Of a stretch of 64,000 bases of DNA, positions 50,071 to 61,329 are shown one piece after another. The position numbers were made by a program, and so were the translations under genes. The stretch is taken from NCBI GenBank assembly GCA_947044365.1, contig OX345636.1, forward strand, positions 10,312,001 through 10,376,000, read 5' to 3'. Below the pieces are notes generated by a model. The model saw only the letters and a list, made by a program, of their open reading frames with translations. It had not been told where the DNA came from and did no database searches. The number at the start of each line of letters is the position of its first letter. The first letter of the stretch is position 1. The DNA is from Petrosia ficiformis (Eukaryota > Porifera > Demospongiae > Haplosclerida > Petrosiidae).

Positions 50071-51322
50071 ACACGATTTTCACGATAAGTTTTAACCATT
50101 ACTAGATCTCCTACTTCAAAAGGTCTGATAGAACTGTGTTGATCATATTTCTCTTTCTGTGCAGATTGCTTATCTAATACTCTTCTTTCAGTATTAGGTT
50201 TTAAAAGGTCTAGTACAGTTTTAAGTTGACGGCCTAAGAACAATGTACTAGGAGGTACTCCAGTAACTGTGTGTGGTGTTGTTTTGTATTTCAGTAAGAA
50301 ACTTGCTAATTTATGATCATGTGATCTACTATCACTCTTTCCAGCCACAATTGCTTTCTTCAAGGTTTGGACAAAACGTTCTGTAAGTCCATTAGTTGCA
50401 GGGTGGTAAGGTGCAGAGCGAATATGTTTTACACCATTATTCTTAAGGAACATCTGAAAATCTTCTGAAGTAAATTGGGGACCATTGTCCGAGACAATTT
50501 GATCTGGAAGACCATAGGTGGAGAAGAGTTGACGAAGAACCTCAATGGTTTTACTAGTAGTTGTAGAGGGCATGGCAAACACTTCCGGCCATTTAGAGTG
50601 AGCATCCACTATGATAAGGTATGTTCTACCATACAGCGGTCCTGAAAATCTATATGCAGTCTGTACCATGGCTTTGAAGGCCAAATCCAGGGATTTAAAG
50701 ATGATTTACGCTAAGACATGGTAAACAAGATTTGGTTAATGATTCAATATCAGCATCTAAACCAGGCCACCAAACATAGCTTCTTGCAAGGGATTTCATG
50801 CGGCATATACCAGGGTGATCCTTATGTAGTTCGTTTAAAACTTCTCTTTGATAATTTTGAGGAATAACTACTCTAATTCCCCACATCAAACATTTGCCTT
50901 CAATAGTAAGCTCAGTTTTCCGATTAAAGAAATGTTTAAGTTGGTGGTGCACAGTACCTGGCCAACCATACTTGGTATATCTCATTACTTTTGATAACAC
51001 TGGATCCTTTTCTGTTGCAACAACTAATTTATCATTTGTAATAGGTAAGGCTTCAAGTTGGCTTAAATTAAAAATACTGTCAAAACAAACACCTTTTTCT
51101 GTTTCATTAGTTGGTAATGGTAATCTAGATAATGCATCAGCATTTCCATGTAATTCTGTAGGGCGATATTCTATGTCATATGTGTAGGCAGACAGAAGAA
51201 TGGCCCAACGCTGTAGTCTAGCGGCTGCCAATGTAGGGATACCCTTTTTAGGGCCTAAAATAGCACATAAGGGCTTGTGGTCAGTGACTATTACAAATTT
51301 TCTTGCATATAAATATTGATGA
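50040..51322 (-). mobile_element. Ty3/Gypsy fragment B (RNase H end plus integrase), inverted
   Basis: On minus from 51322: the end of RNase H, duplicated from fragment A in inverse orientation (DHKPLCAILGPKKG, ALSRLPLPTNETEKG), then the integrase zinc finger (HKDHPGICRMK, WWPG, SCLPCL). The frame stops near 50695 and resumes at 50684 with the core: the three acidic residues lie in IIVDAHSKWPEV, IVSDNGPQFTSEDF and NGLTERFVQTLKK. The C-terminal part GRQLKTVLDLLKPNTERRVL follows. The 3' end abuts fragment A tail to tail at about 50060. The upstream end breaks off at 51322 against a piece of the Death-domain gene's 3' flank. Confidence 0.88.
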
Positions 51323-51323
51323 A

Positions 51324-51383
51324 AAAAGTTTATTTTTGTTTCTAGTTATAATTATTTTTATAGTGTGCAGCTACTTTTTTGTT
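51324..51383 (-). pseudogene. 60-bp stub of the Death-domain gene 3' end
   Basis: AAAGTTTATTTTTGTTTCTA through GTGTGCAGCTACTTTT is the same as 27520-27575 and 52705-52757, the end of the last exon and 3' flank. It marks a fourth, almost vanished copy and a recombination breakpoint with Gypsy fragment B. Confidence 0.75.
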
Positions 51384-51540
51384 CATGTCGTGTATTTTGG
51401 AAGAAATTGTATAAGGATAGGAAAGAGTTGACTTCTGTTGCTGATCATGAGGAAAATATTTTTGATCGTCTTGGCCAGGAAGAAGAACAGAATGCATTGT
51501 CTGAAATGTATGGAACTTTCATAAATAGGAATGAATAAAG
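51384..51540 (+). other. Short open frame ending in TAA, origin unknown
   Basis: A plus-strand frame reads FWKKLYKDRKELTSVADHEE and FDRLGQEEEQNALSEMYG, stops near 51537 and is followed by an AATAAAG signal overlapping the stop. It looks like a final exon of some gene, but no partner or family was found. The stretch 51541-52430 holds nothing recognised. Confidence 0.3.
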
Positions 51541-52748
51541 GGATATACTTTTATCACTAATAATATATATGTATCTGAATTTTCCTTACTTTTGCAAAAT
51601 GTAATTAATTTTTTAATTATTACTATATACTTCAACATTAGATAATTCTGGTACTATAGTGTATTGCTAGGTAAAATTGAGTGTCTAAGGAATAACAGTT
51701 TGTTACAGTTACTCGATGTTTACTTATGTTGAATCAATCATTTGAATTCAGGTTTGCTATTGCTATAAATATTGAATGATAACACAAAGGAAAAATTTTC
51801 TTTTATGTGAAAACACATATAACTTATAGTTTCAGTTCATTATAGATATTGCATTGTTAATTATTTTCTTGGAATTTGGTGATAATTTAAAAGTGAATTA
51901 CGAATTGACTACACATGCATGCATTCATGCATATCATATCTAAAGTTATTGTATCACATGATTAGTGACATAACGTAATATTCTACTTACATCAACCAAA
52001 CCTGTATGATGATCACTGTTCAAGTCATGTTGTCTTCACAACATAACTTTTAGCACAATACCACTCATAATACAATAACCACACTTGAATTTATACTTGG
52101 AGAAAGCTGTGAAGTTAAAGCACAATCTTATTGGGAGGCAAATTTCAATCCACCATGGTGTTTATTATGAGATTATCAACTATAAGAATGTGATATATCG
52201 CTCAAAAGCCTATCTTACCAGGAATGTGAGGACCCAGGGTCCCCAATTAGGGGAGTCTCCATTTTACCATGGCACAGTATATATAATATTATATATATAT
52301 GTATATATGTATAAATGTTATTAAATATATATATATAAGTATAAACATTTTCAATAAAAATGGAAGATGTAGGAACGTCAAAGGCCAAAAAGTAGCGAAC
52401 AAGGTCAGGAGGTTAACATAGGACCAAAAATCACTTCCATATAAGTACTTACACTGCTATGAAGCAAAATATAAACAACTGTACTTATGTGGGGTTAATT
52501 TTTGCTTCTATACGTTAACTGACCTTGAGGTTGATGGCAAACATTCAGACAACAACTCTATCACCACACTTGAAGCATCATAACCACATGCATATAAGTC
52601 TTATTGTCATTTTTCTATTACAATCATTTCTCTCTACTTATACAGTATTTCTACATGTCTTTATTATAAAAAAAATTAAAAAAAATAAATAAATATCTTT
52701 CAAAAAATTTATTTGTGTTTCTAGTTATATTAATTTTATAGTGTGCAG

Positions 52749-55323
52749 CTACTTTTCTTTTTTGTTTTCTCTTAGTATATTTGCAGTTTTTTCGGCACAC
52801 TCTTTGTCATGAACAATTGGCATACAGAGAGCAACCAGTATGGTCTGCCATGTATAAGGTTTAGTCACCATTTGCTTCCATTTCACAAAGACTTGGGTCA
52901 TACATCTATTAGGGTCATGACGGTTGGCAATTTCTATACTGTCTAGTACATTAGACTCCAAACCTAACTCAACACCAACAGCTTTCCACTTACTCTCAAC
53001 ATGACAGCCAACATATTCCATTATACAATCTAATGAAGGCTCATCCTCAGCAAATTCATTATACATGTCTAGAATAATTATAAAGTCATGACAATTATCA
53101 ATAACTAATAATTCTTACCAGAAAACTGGTTAAGTTGGGATCGTCTTTCATGTATTTGATTAGCTATGTCAAGTCTTTTCACTTTATCACTTCTCAGAGC
53201 TTTCTGAAGTGTAGACCAACAATACATCGAGCAGGATTTCTGTTTCCACAGAACAAACATCTCACGACAACAGCCTGTTACATCTCCAAAATTCTGTGAA
53301 TCAATGACATTCAAGTCCTCAATCTGGTCTAATCTGAGAGCCAACCCCAGCTGTTTAAGAATTATTACATTAAAGTATAATAAATATATATAATTATTTA
53401 ATTGGACTTACCTTATGCCAGTCCGTACCTAGTGGTTTAGCAACAACATTCATCAATTCTGACATTGTAGGCTTCTCATCTGTTAATTTAACAACAGCCA
53501 CTATAATTATACAGAAAATATAAATGCCAAGTATAATAATAGTGAACCCATAAAACGTTAACATGAAAGCAATCTCAAAATCTATTTCAGGAGCAGGAAT
53601 AAACATTAAAGAAAATGAAATATATTTTATAATTGGTACTGGTAATCTTCAACGGATTTTTCTGCAATATGAAACATTCGAGTAGTTAATTTTGAGTTAG
53701 TCCACTATGGTTCGGAGCCCTTCAATTATAGTAAATGGAAAGTATAGACATTTGTTAATAACCTGCAGATGGAGGTTTATCAGTATCCTCAACACCTATA
53801 TAAAGATATAAACATGTTAAATGATAAATTGCCATTTTAATACATAACATATGTAGTATGTACCTTGATATATTTTGAGATATACTAAAATTTCAGTGTA
53901 GATTCAACTCAGACATAAATACATTTATATAATTATTATTATACATACCTTGCAATGTGCATGTGGGGTGGTTACATTAGCTATTTGCATGTTGCATTGT
54001 GATTTATCTGTACTGATAATGATATCAATATTCTTGATAAGAAAGGCATCTATGTAGTTTGGGCCAAAGATCCAAAGCACCTCACTTTATTTTATATTGG
54101 ATATCAAAATTGAAATGTACACTGCAAAAAAAGGTGTTTCAGTTGGTTACCTTAATTGCATGCCAATTTAATAATATGCCTATTCACACCATACTGCAGT
54201 ATTAAGCTGTTTGAAGGTAAGCCAATTTGTAATTTTAATTAATAGTGTTGAAATGTTGTGTTCACAATGACTAAGTAAATTAGTAGTGGAAAATGACAGA
54301 TAGAATGTCAGTATTATGTAACTTATAGTGGGAAGTGTCACAATTACTAAGTAAATGACTAAGTAAATTAATAGTGGAGGATGACAGACAGAATGTCAGT
54401 AATTATGTAAACTTATAGTGGGGGGTACTGACATGTAAACTGTAATGACTAATTTTACATGTTATTGTGAACAACATTCCAACACCGAATGTTAAGCTGG
54501 CCTATTCTTCAACTCCTCAATTGAGCAGTAATGGGATATTTGAAATGCAATTGAGGTAACCAACTGATTGGTTAGAATAACCAAACTGTTTTTGTAGTGT
54601 AAGCATTACAATTATATAGTACTCCATTTTTAACAGTGTATTTAGATGTGCGAGACTCCAAATGGGGCTACAAATAAAGTAATGTAGCCTAGGTTAAACA
54701 CTCATCCTGGTTTTTTAGTGCAAAATAATGGCATGAATAAAAAAATATCTAACCTAGTGTCAAAAGGGTTTTAGTATTGTAGTGTATAATGTATGGTGAC
54801 ATTGTATGCAACATAATTATGTATGTATTTGTGCATGTAATATTATGTTTCTTTTACCTGGGTACTTCAAGACAAGTTCGAGCATTGTTATGTACATTGT
54901 ACTATTAATTATTACAGCTACAATGCCAATTATAAAGCATGTCAGGGAAAACAAGCCACTATATAATATTATCTGAGACAGGTGAGAGCTTTCGGGGATA
55001 GGGTTCATTTAGGAAATAGGGAGTGGCCATTTTTATAATCTGCAATACAAACTAACTATATAATCACTATTTCTTGTTCTAACATGATAATTATTAAAAA
55101 TTTGATATTTTGCCGTGTACTTACCGATTTTAACAGGTACATCAGTTACATGTGCAACAGGAAACATTTCTGAGATGAAAGAAATGCATGATTGTCATTT
55201 CATCATAATTATTATTAATTTTATTGCATTACCTGAAGAGGTTCTTTGTTCATAACCATGGCCACTTGTTGTTTCCTCAGATCCATCTGTTTGAAAAGGT
55301 TTGTATTCAGGTGTATGAGACAT
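52749..55323 (-). CDS. Membrane-anchored double Death-domain protein lacking the caspase exon
   Basis: Minus exons in transcript order are 55233-55323 (MSHTPEYKPFQTDGS), 55125-55169 (FPVAHVTDVPVK), 54858-54972 (transmembrane: LFSLTCFIIGIVAVIINS, then LELVLKYP), 53763-53795 (VEDTDKPPSA), 53412-53500, 53119-53350 and 52749-53068 (stop). The last three carry two Death domains nearly identical to those at 27.6-28.3 kb. The transmembrane exon ends in phase 1 and the next exon starts in matching phase, so omission of the caspase exon leaves the frame open. Between them, 53866-53884 keeps the tail and donor of the lost caspase exon. A second hydrophobic frame (YGFTIIILGIYIFCIIIVAV) runs into exon 53412-53500 and could be an alternative start of it. 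The acceptor phase of the transmembrane exon relative to exon 2 is unresolved. Likely a Death-domain adaptor or decoy at a membrane (inference). Confidence 0.7.
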
Positions 55324-55410
55324 TCTAAAGTTACAGCAATATACTACAGTGTCTAAAAATGCTATAATGTAACGCTATTATACCCAATTGGCGAGCGAAT
55401 GACGCAACGC
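53880..55410. repeat. Duplicate of 35500-37080
   Basis: Parallel to the segment holding the 5' exons of the first gene. It contains a decayed copy of the palindromic MITE (54116-54605) with an added internal tandem duplication (ACTAAGTAAATTA units at 54265-54385). Confidence 0.85.
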
Positions 55411-55499
55411 GTGAACTTTCACCTTGGACGGACATGACTAACACTTACAGTTTCTTAACCCGGGGGCTATGGAAAAAAGAATGATTCCAACCACACCTA

Positions 55500-56050
55500 C
55501 CATGGATGTAAATATACTGATTGCGAGGTGTGGCTCAGCATCTCATTAAAATAAAAACCTTCGTTGCAACTGAATACAGGCAATTTGCAACTTTCTCCAA
55601 CTTCTGGAGGAATCTAACACTCACCTCAACCTTGCTTACTAATTACTGCAAGCACAGCATCTACTCAAGTCTGCACGCGAATGCTATTTGTCACTTATTC
55701 TCCCAACATCCCTTTCTCTCTCGCTAGAACCAGCTAGAAACCAAGTCTATACATCACACTAACAACAACATGCCGTTCTACTCTCCTTTCACTTTTTTTT
55801 TAAGTACCCTAAGCTAACTTCAAAGTAACATCAAAGGGCGGACACTTGAATCAAAGCACCGCTAGACCACCTCCGACAAAGCGTGGGCGTTTTGAACCGA
55901 CATGCCGCCACCATATTGGTATACTCTCGTAATCTACAGTAATTTGGGGTGTGGTACATCCAAGACCCAGTCATTGCAGTGAAATTTAGTAATATAATAA
56001 GTAGGTGTGGTACTTTCTATCTGACAGGATGTTGTAAAATTAAGTGTTAT
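55500..56050. repeat. Inverse copy of the repeat at 8640-9115
   Basis: It includes CCTCAACCTTGCTTAC, TAAGTACCCTAAGCTAACTT, CATGCCGCCACCATATTGG and GGGGTGTGGTACATCCAAGA, all mirrored at the other locus. Confidence 0.75.
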
Positions 56051-56064
56051 ATGGCAACAAATAT

Positions 56065-56918
56065 TTACAGTGGAGTTGGTGAAATTTCTTGTGATCTGGT
56101 GGTTCTCTGAAGAACCAGGAGTGGTATACAACCACAAATTAAAAGAAAAATGACACCAACAACAAATGAAAGCAGAAAAACAGTGACAATGAGAACAAAA
56201 ACTGGAATAAAGACACTGAAATGTCATCAGATTAATTAAGATTAAATTAACATCGTTTGACAAGTACTCGTACCCTCTGAGTCGTGGAATGATGGTCTCC
56301 TATGTTTACGACAACTGTACCCTTCCAACAACAAGTGAACTAGTTCCAATCAAAATGCTAGCAGATTCTTTATGTCTTTTTGTGGAAGCCCTACTTTCTT
56401 ACAATTATGCTGGTGTAGTATGTGCACATTGTTGATCGCAAACTCAAAAAGGGGGAAAAAAGATCCGCATCCATTGTCGTTTACACTTATGATCAAAAGC
56501 ATAGTACTTGTGCAACTGATCAGTTTTATCAACTGCCCCCATAAACTTGTTGTATGCAGGCAGTAAATGGAGGAACTGATTGAGCTACAAGTACTCCTGA
56601 TTTTTGCCCTACTTGTCCCCTGTAAACCTTACCCTTCATGGATTGTGGGAAAACATTTGTAACAAAGCTAACAACCTTGCGATCATGGAGAAAAAAAAAG
56701 TTATTCCCACCTGATGTGCAAGAGTTATACGAACCCTTTGGAGGAGCACTGTTGTCTTTGGGGTCAGTGTCGTCTGTAGGACCTTTCATACCCGTAAATT
56801 CTGGGTACATTCCAGAGTACAGCAATTGGAGAAGGCCGTGAGCTTTAGCCTCATGTTTACAATCAGAAGATATACAAAGTGGACCTTCGAACTCAGAAGA
56901 AGACGAACCTGTAGACAT
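56065..56918 (-). CDS. Single-pass membrane protein, last two exons, function unknown
   Basis: On minus, exon about 56735-56911 (or from ATG 56918) reads SSSSEFEGPLCISSDCKHEA, LLQLLYSGMYPEFTG and a polar stretch TDDTDPKDNSAPPK. The last exon, 56065-56201, has acceptor TTTATTCCAG in matching phase 1 and encodes a strongly hydrophobic helix (FVLIVTVFLLSFVVGVIFLL) followed by a short basic tail QRTTRSQEISPTPL and TAA. The intron between them is filled by a piggyBac transposase remnant. Topology suggests a type I protein with an outside domain upstream. I do not recognise the outside domain. Confidence 0.5.
56270..56734 (-). pseudogene. piggyBac-type transposase C-terminal fragment
   Basis: Minus-strand frames show FFFLHDRKVVSFVTNVFP, then after a shift YNKFMGAVDKTDQLHKYY, KRQWMRIFFPLFEFAINNVH, a stop after KNLLAF, and LLLEGYSCRKHRRPSFHDSE. 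The pattern (D-R-K-V, YNxxMGxVDxxDQ, RxWxxxFF) is the DDE_Tnp_1_7 domain of piggyBac/PGBD proteins. It lies in the intron of the membrane-protein gene and is inactive. It is a possible relative of the source for the TTAA miniature elements at 26.0 and 47.4 kb. Confidence 0.8.
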
Positions 56919-57009
56919 GAAAAATTACATAATCATTTAATGCACTTGTAGTGTATGAATAAAAATAATTAACTATGGGCACAATTATATGCAAAATACT
57001 ACACATAAT

Positions 57010-57725
57010 TTAATTAATACGTTCATGTATATTCATCAGAGTACGGTCACAATGATCAATATTCAGACTTTGTAGTTAGTGGGTGGGGTATACTCCACCC
57101 TCTACCTATGAATATAGTTAAATCTCTGCAATTACATGTAAAATTTGGGCTCAAATTTAATTAATATGCTCAGGAATATTCATGATTTGACATCAAAATC
57201 CTGAATATTCATCATTTTGTGGTCAGTGGGTGGGGTATACTCCACTCTTTACCTATGAATATAGTTAAATCTCAGCGCAATTACATGTAAAATGTGGGCC
57301 CAAATTTAAGTAATATGCTCATGAATATTCACAATTTTGACATTACGATCATGAATATTCATAATTGTGTGGTTAGTGGGTGGGTATACTCCACCCTCTA
57401 CCTATGAATATAGTTAAATCTCAGTGCAATTACATGTAAAATTGGGGCCAAATTTAAGTAATATGCTCATGAATATTCATGATTTTGACGTCACAATCAT
57501 GAATATCTATGATTTTGTGGTTAGTGGGTGGGGTATATACACATGTACTCCACCCTCTACCTATGAATATAGTTAAATCTCAGTGCAAATTACATGTAAA
57601 ATTTGGGACTAAATTTAATTGTTATGCTCATGAATATTCATGAGTTTGACATCATAATGATCACTATTCATACATTGTGGTTAGTGGGTGAGGTATACTC
57701 CACCCTCTATCTATGAATATCATTG
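57010..57725. repeat. Tandem repeat, ~148-160-bp unit, about 5 copies
   Basis: Each unit carries GCTCATGAATATTCATGA-type motifs, GTGGTTAGTGGGTGGGGTAT, CTCCACCCTCTACCTATGAA and TTACATGTAAAAT. Units start near 57019, 57168, 57316, 57464 and 57625. The paired TGAATATTCA palindromes recur once or twice per unit. It ends ~270 bp upstream of the next gene's TATA box. Confidence 0.85.
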
Positions 57726-57994
57726 AAAGTGTTTCAAGACGACAGTTAATTTGCTCATAGTTTCGTACATTTATATTAATTTGACTACATCAAGTATAAA
57801 GTAGCATCTATATACACACACACAAGTAAAATATATAATAAAGTATAATGTAGTGCATTAAATATGCACAGCAAAATTGTTCAGTATAATATACACACAA
57901 CTAGATAATTAAGTACACACGTGATGCGATTATGTCATGTTGAGTAATTTTTATTTGATGTTACGTAACCAACGAGACCTCACAGTAGTAGACC

Positions 57995-58008
57995 GTATAA
58001 ATAAATAT
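57995..58008 (+). promoter_or_regulatory. TATA box
   Basis: TATAAATAAATATA lies 71 bases before the ATG at 58079, a fitting distance for a core promoter with a short 5' UTR. Confidence 0.6.
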
Positions 58009-58078
58009 ACAACACCATCCACACAGCCACATTAACTTTATTTTTCACATCTATAAACGGAATAAAGTCTTACATAAA

Positions 58079-59150
58079 ATGGAAGTGGAAAAGAAGACAC
58101 TTTTAGGTGAACGCAAGATACCAGGTTCGAATAGAGTGTTTTACATCGTGTCTTTATCTTTGACAACCATTATTTTGTTGGCTATGTTTGTTACAAATGG
58201 TCTAGCGAGTTACCCCGACCCGGCGAAAGTTGGTTTTAAGAATACTACATCAAACGTATCGGATCTTTTCTACACTCAAGTAACTCCAGCAGGATGGACT
58301 TTCGCTATATGGGGAATAATATATACTTTCCAAGTGATTTGGATCATCTATGGATGGTCATTTGACTTCCAACCCTCCTTTCCTTCAGCTAGTACCTATA
58401 TCTTCTACTCCAAACGTTTGTAACATTATCTGGATATATCTGTGGGGAAATGAATACCCACAAGCATCTTTTTCTGTACATCGCCATTGGAGTTGTAGCA
58501 AAATATCTCTTCAATATGATACCAAGTTTGGAGAGTGCATCAAAATACAAGATTGATATTTATATTGCACGTTACCTTGTACTCAATAGTATTGCTATTT
58601 ATGCTACTTGGGTAACAGTTGCAACTCTTATCAACTTTGCAATCGTTCTACAGTATTACGCAGATTTAAGTGCTGCTAATGCTGGTACAATAGCCTTGTC
58701 TATACTAACAGTGGAGTTACTAGTTTACTTCATACTAGAAATCACCATTCTAGATGCTTTTGCTCGATTTGTCGTCATTGTGTATCCTGTACTTATTTGG
58801 GCAAATTCTGGTATTATTTCTGCTCAATGGGGGAATCGATGGCAACAATCGTAACAGCATATTTACTCTAGTGTTGCTAATAGCTGCTATTATTATATTT
58901 ATCACTAAGATTGTTTTGCTTATAGTATTTAGTTTTGTTCGTCCACTTAGACGTACTTCCAAAGGAGTTGTGGTATATAGTGTAACTCTCTTACTGACAT
59001 ACATGTATGTACATACATGCACTTTACTTTATAATTTACTTTTTTTATTTAGCTTTGTTAATTATTATAATTATACTGATTCCAAAAAAAATTTGATTTC
59101 CAATTCAGGTGTAATTATTCAAATGCAGAAGAGCTGTTCATGCTCATAAA
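58079..59150 (+). pseudogene. Multi-pass membrane protein, TspO/MBR-like, three frame breaks
   Basis: The N-terminal frame has a first membrane span (FYIVSLSLTTIILLAMFVTN), then TPAGWTFAIWGIIYTFQVIW, a tryptophan-rich motif typical of TspO/MBR-related proteins. Homologous coding continues in three other frames: SSTPNVCNIIWIYLWGNE (about 58390-58447), LFLYIAIGVVAKYLFNMIPS through ITILDAFARFVVIVYP (58450-58840), then SIFTLVLLIAAIIIFITKIV and FVRPLRRTSKGVV (to about 58975). The frame steps once the same way each time and returns to the first; the breaks lie at C- or G-runs (58362-58372, 58443-58449, 58829-58835), so base errors are as likely as decay. About seven membrane spans in total. Family placement is tentative. 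Confidence 0.5.
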
Positions 59151-60105
59151 ATTGTGATGATGAAGTAATACATACTTGCAAATGTATGTATATATTGAAT
59201 GCGAAAAATAATAAAACGTTTGCTTTTGTTAAAGCCACTATGGCCATAAATGGCAATAGCTACAGTCATAGTTTTCTGTCATAATACACACTATCTGCTT
59301 ATTGGAGTGTATAATTCTTTTGCACTTAGACATTGCAACAGTAGAGATTTAAAATGTTATGTAATTATATATCTCAGCTGATAAAATACTGCCCTATGTA
59401 CCTGACGTTCAAATACATCTGGACAGGTGTCTCTCCCTTTAATTGTGGAAAACCATCAATCAGGAAACACACTACCCCTTAGGGGGAATTTTAGTCAGAC
59501 ACTATGATGTTGCTTCTGCGGACCCTGAAAGCTTGTAGCTGATGATGTTGTTATTATTAAAAAGTACCAGCTTCTGGACGGTGCCTACTCACCTGGTTTG
59601 TCAATTCTTGTATTGTTTACTTAAGGTTTAATCAGAGAGTATTGTAGTACATATAATAATGAAGCACCTTTGGATAGGTTGCACTGTTGCAATTGCAACA
59701 ATTAAATAAATGAGATGCAAGAGAGAAAGTAACAAGCTTAAATTTGAATTTGTTGTTTATATAAAGTTGAAAGTTGGTTGAGAAAGTTTTTTGTGGCTAG
59801 ACTGGCTAAGATTATTTCTGATAAATATAAAAACACATGGAAGATGACTAAGAATGATTCTCCATCAGCTATACTGCTTTGAACTAGTATAACTATATTA
59901 CTTACAGTCAAATTACATAATATACTCTTACAACAAATATTCATTACCTCATTCATTACCAAAATATCTATGCCAAAACTGTCAGTTACTAAAGATAATT
60001 ATCTTATAATGAATTGTACATTGTTACAACTACAATGAGCAAAAACATTGAACTTACAGTTCAAATATATGTAATTTGAAAGTCAAACAAAAGAAGGTAT
60101 TGCTC
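59151..60105. other. No gene recognised
   Basis: AT-rich sequence without recognisable exon. AATAAAACG at 59208 could be the polyadenylation signal of the preceding gene. Confidence 0.45.
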
Positions 60106-60710
60106 TAAACTAGCCATTAAGGTTGTAGTCTTTTCTGTGGGCGGATGCTACTCCAATCAGTTTCTAGTCTTGCCAGCTTCTTGCTGCATATCTTTTGGAA
60201 GCCACACCCACCTGGGGGTATAATTATTGGGCCTAAATGTTTTCACTGATAGTTTATTTCCAGAAACAAAGCTAAACACACCCTTCGGGTGGTGGAGGGG
60301 GCGGTAGGTGGGAAACCCTGGTAACTGTAGTTGCTCTCTGAGAAAGATCGGAGTTTGATAGTGTCTAGAAAGGTAGATTTTATGGTTTCAGTGAAAAGCT
60401 ACAGAATTCAGCTTTCTTCAGCCTCTTGTAACTATAAAAGTAAAATGAATTTGCAGAAAACGGCTTTATTTGTTTTCTCAAAATGCATTGTACTTAATGC
60501 ACGCCATGATTGGTGGGCGTGGCTTTCTTGGTTTTGTACTTATTACGATGGCAAAAATGCGACATTTTTTCCAACACTCCCACTCTTGTAGAGAAGTATA
60601 AAGATCATGAGAAGATATGAAGGTTGCTATTACACCAGGTTAGAGTCATATTATATAATATTCTATTTTGAAACTGATTGGAGTCGCATCCGCTTATAAG
60701 CGCTAAACGT
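60106..60710. repeat. Composite dispersed repeat, relatives at 20440-21060
   Basis: Left end ACTAGCCATTAAGGTTGTAG; 60130-60240 is inverse to 20960-21060 and 60310-60700 is direct to 20440-20830. The left end resembles MULE tips and may be the start of a larger element reaching to about 62405. Confidence 0.65.
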
Positions 60711-61083
60711 AGTCTTCCAAAATGTAGACGAGATAAATTTTCCTGAGTTGGAGCTCGACTCCAAAATCTGGGCAACACCTGTTTCTTAAATGCAGCTGTT
60801 CAATGTCTTGTACACAACCCAGACGTTTGTAAACCTCTATTTATGCATCAGGAGTGTAGTAATGTTTATTAGTGCCATTGTACAAAATGTTATTATAAAT
60901 GCAAAAATACATAATTATACTTATTCTATATACACTTTAAAGCAGCAAAGACTTTTGTGCAGTTTGCTTTCTGAAAGAAAGTACTATGCGAAAGACTGAG
61001 ACTATATCTCCAACACAAATACACAGAATGCTTAACTATAAGATAATTTTGTATACATGAAAACATTATATAATATATACAAG

Positions 61084-61179
61084 ATCTCCTCTTGAAGGAA
61101 TACTTCCACACTGGCAGCATAATCAGCAAGAAGATGCTCATGAGTTTCTTGTGAGGTTTCTAGAGAAGTCAAGTATTAG
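61084..61179 (+). other. USP-type deubiquitinase exon fragment
   Basis: An exon with acceptor TATACAAG and donor AG/GTAAAT encodes LEGILPHWQHNQQEDAHEFL, the QQD/E-DAHEF box of ubiquitin-specific proteases (peptidase C19). No Cys or His box was found nearby, so it is a lone fragment. It lies between a dispersed repeat and MULE domains and may have been captured. Confidence 0.6.
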
Positions 61180-61329
61180 GTAAATGAACAATTAACTGTT
61201 AAAAAAGATTATAATTATAAATACACTATTATTATTATGAAATGCAGACTGCTGTTTCATAAACTGACAAAGCTTATGAACGTTTGATTAAATTAGAGAA
61301 ATGGTCAGTATACTCATCAAACCTAATAG

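Noticed and set aside
55934..56263. 109-codon Cys-rich minus frame
   Set aside because: It is the wrong frame of the transmembrane exon, which reads better as a hydrophobic helix ending in a short basic tail.
57010..57725. CRISPR-like or centromere-like array
   Set aside because: Only about five diverged 150-bp units with no spacers; too short for satellite DNA of a centromere.
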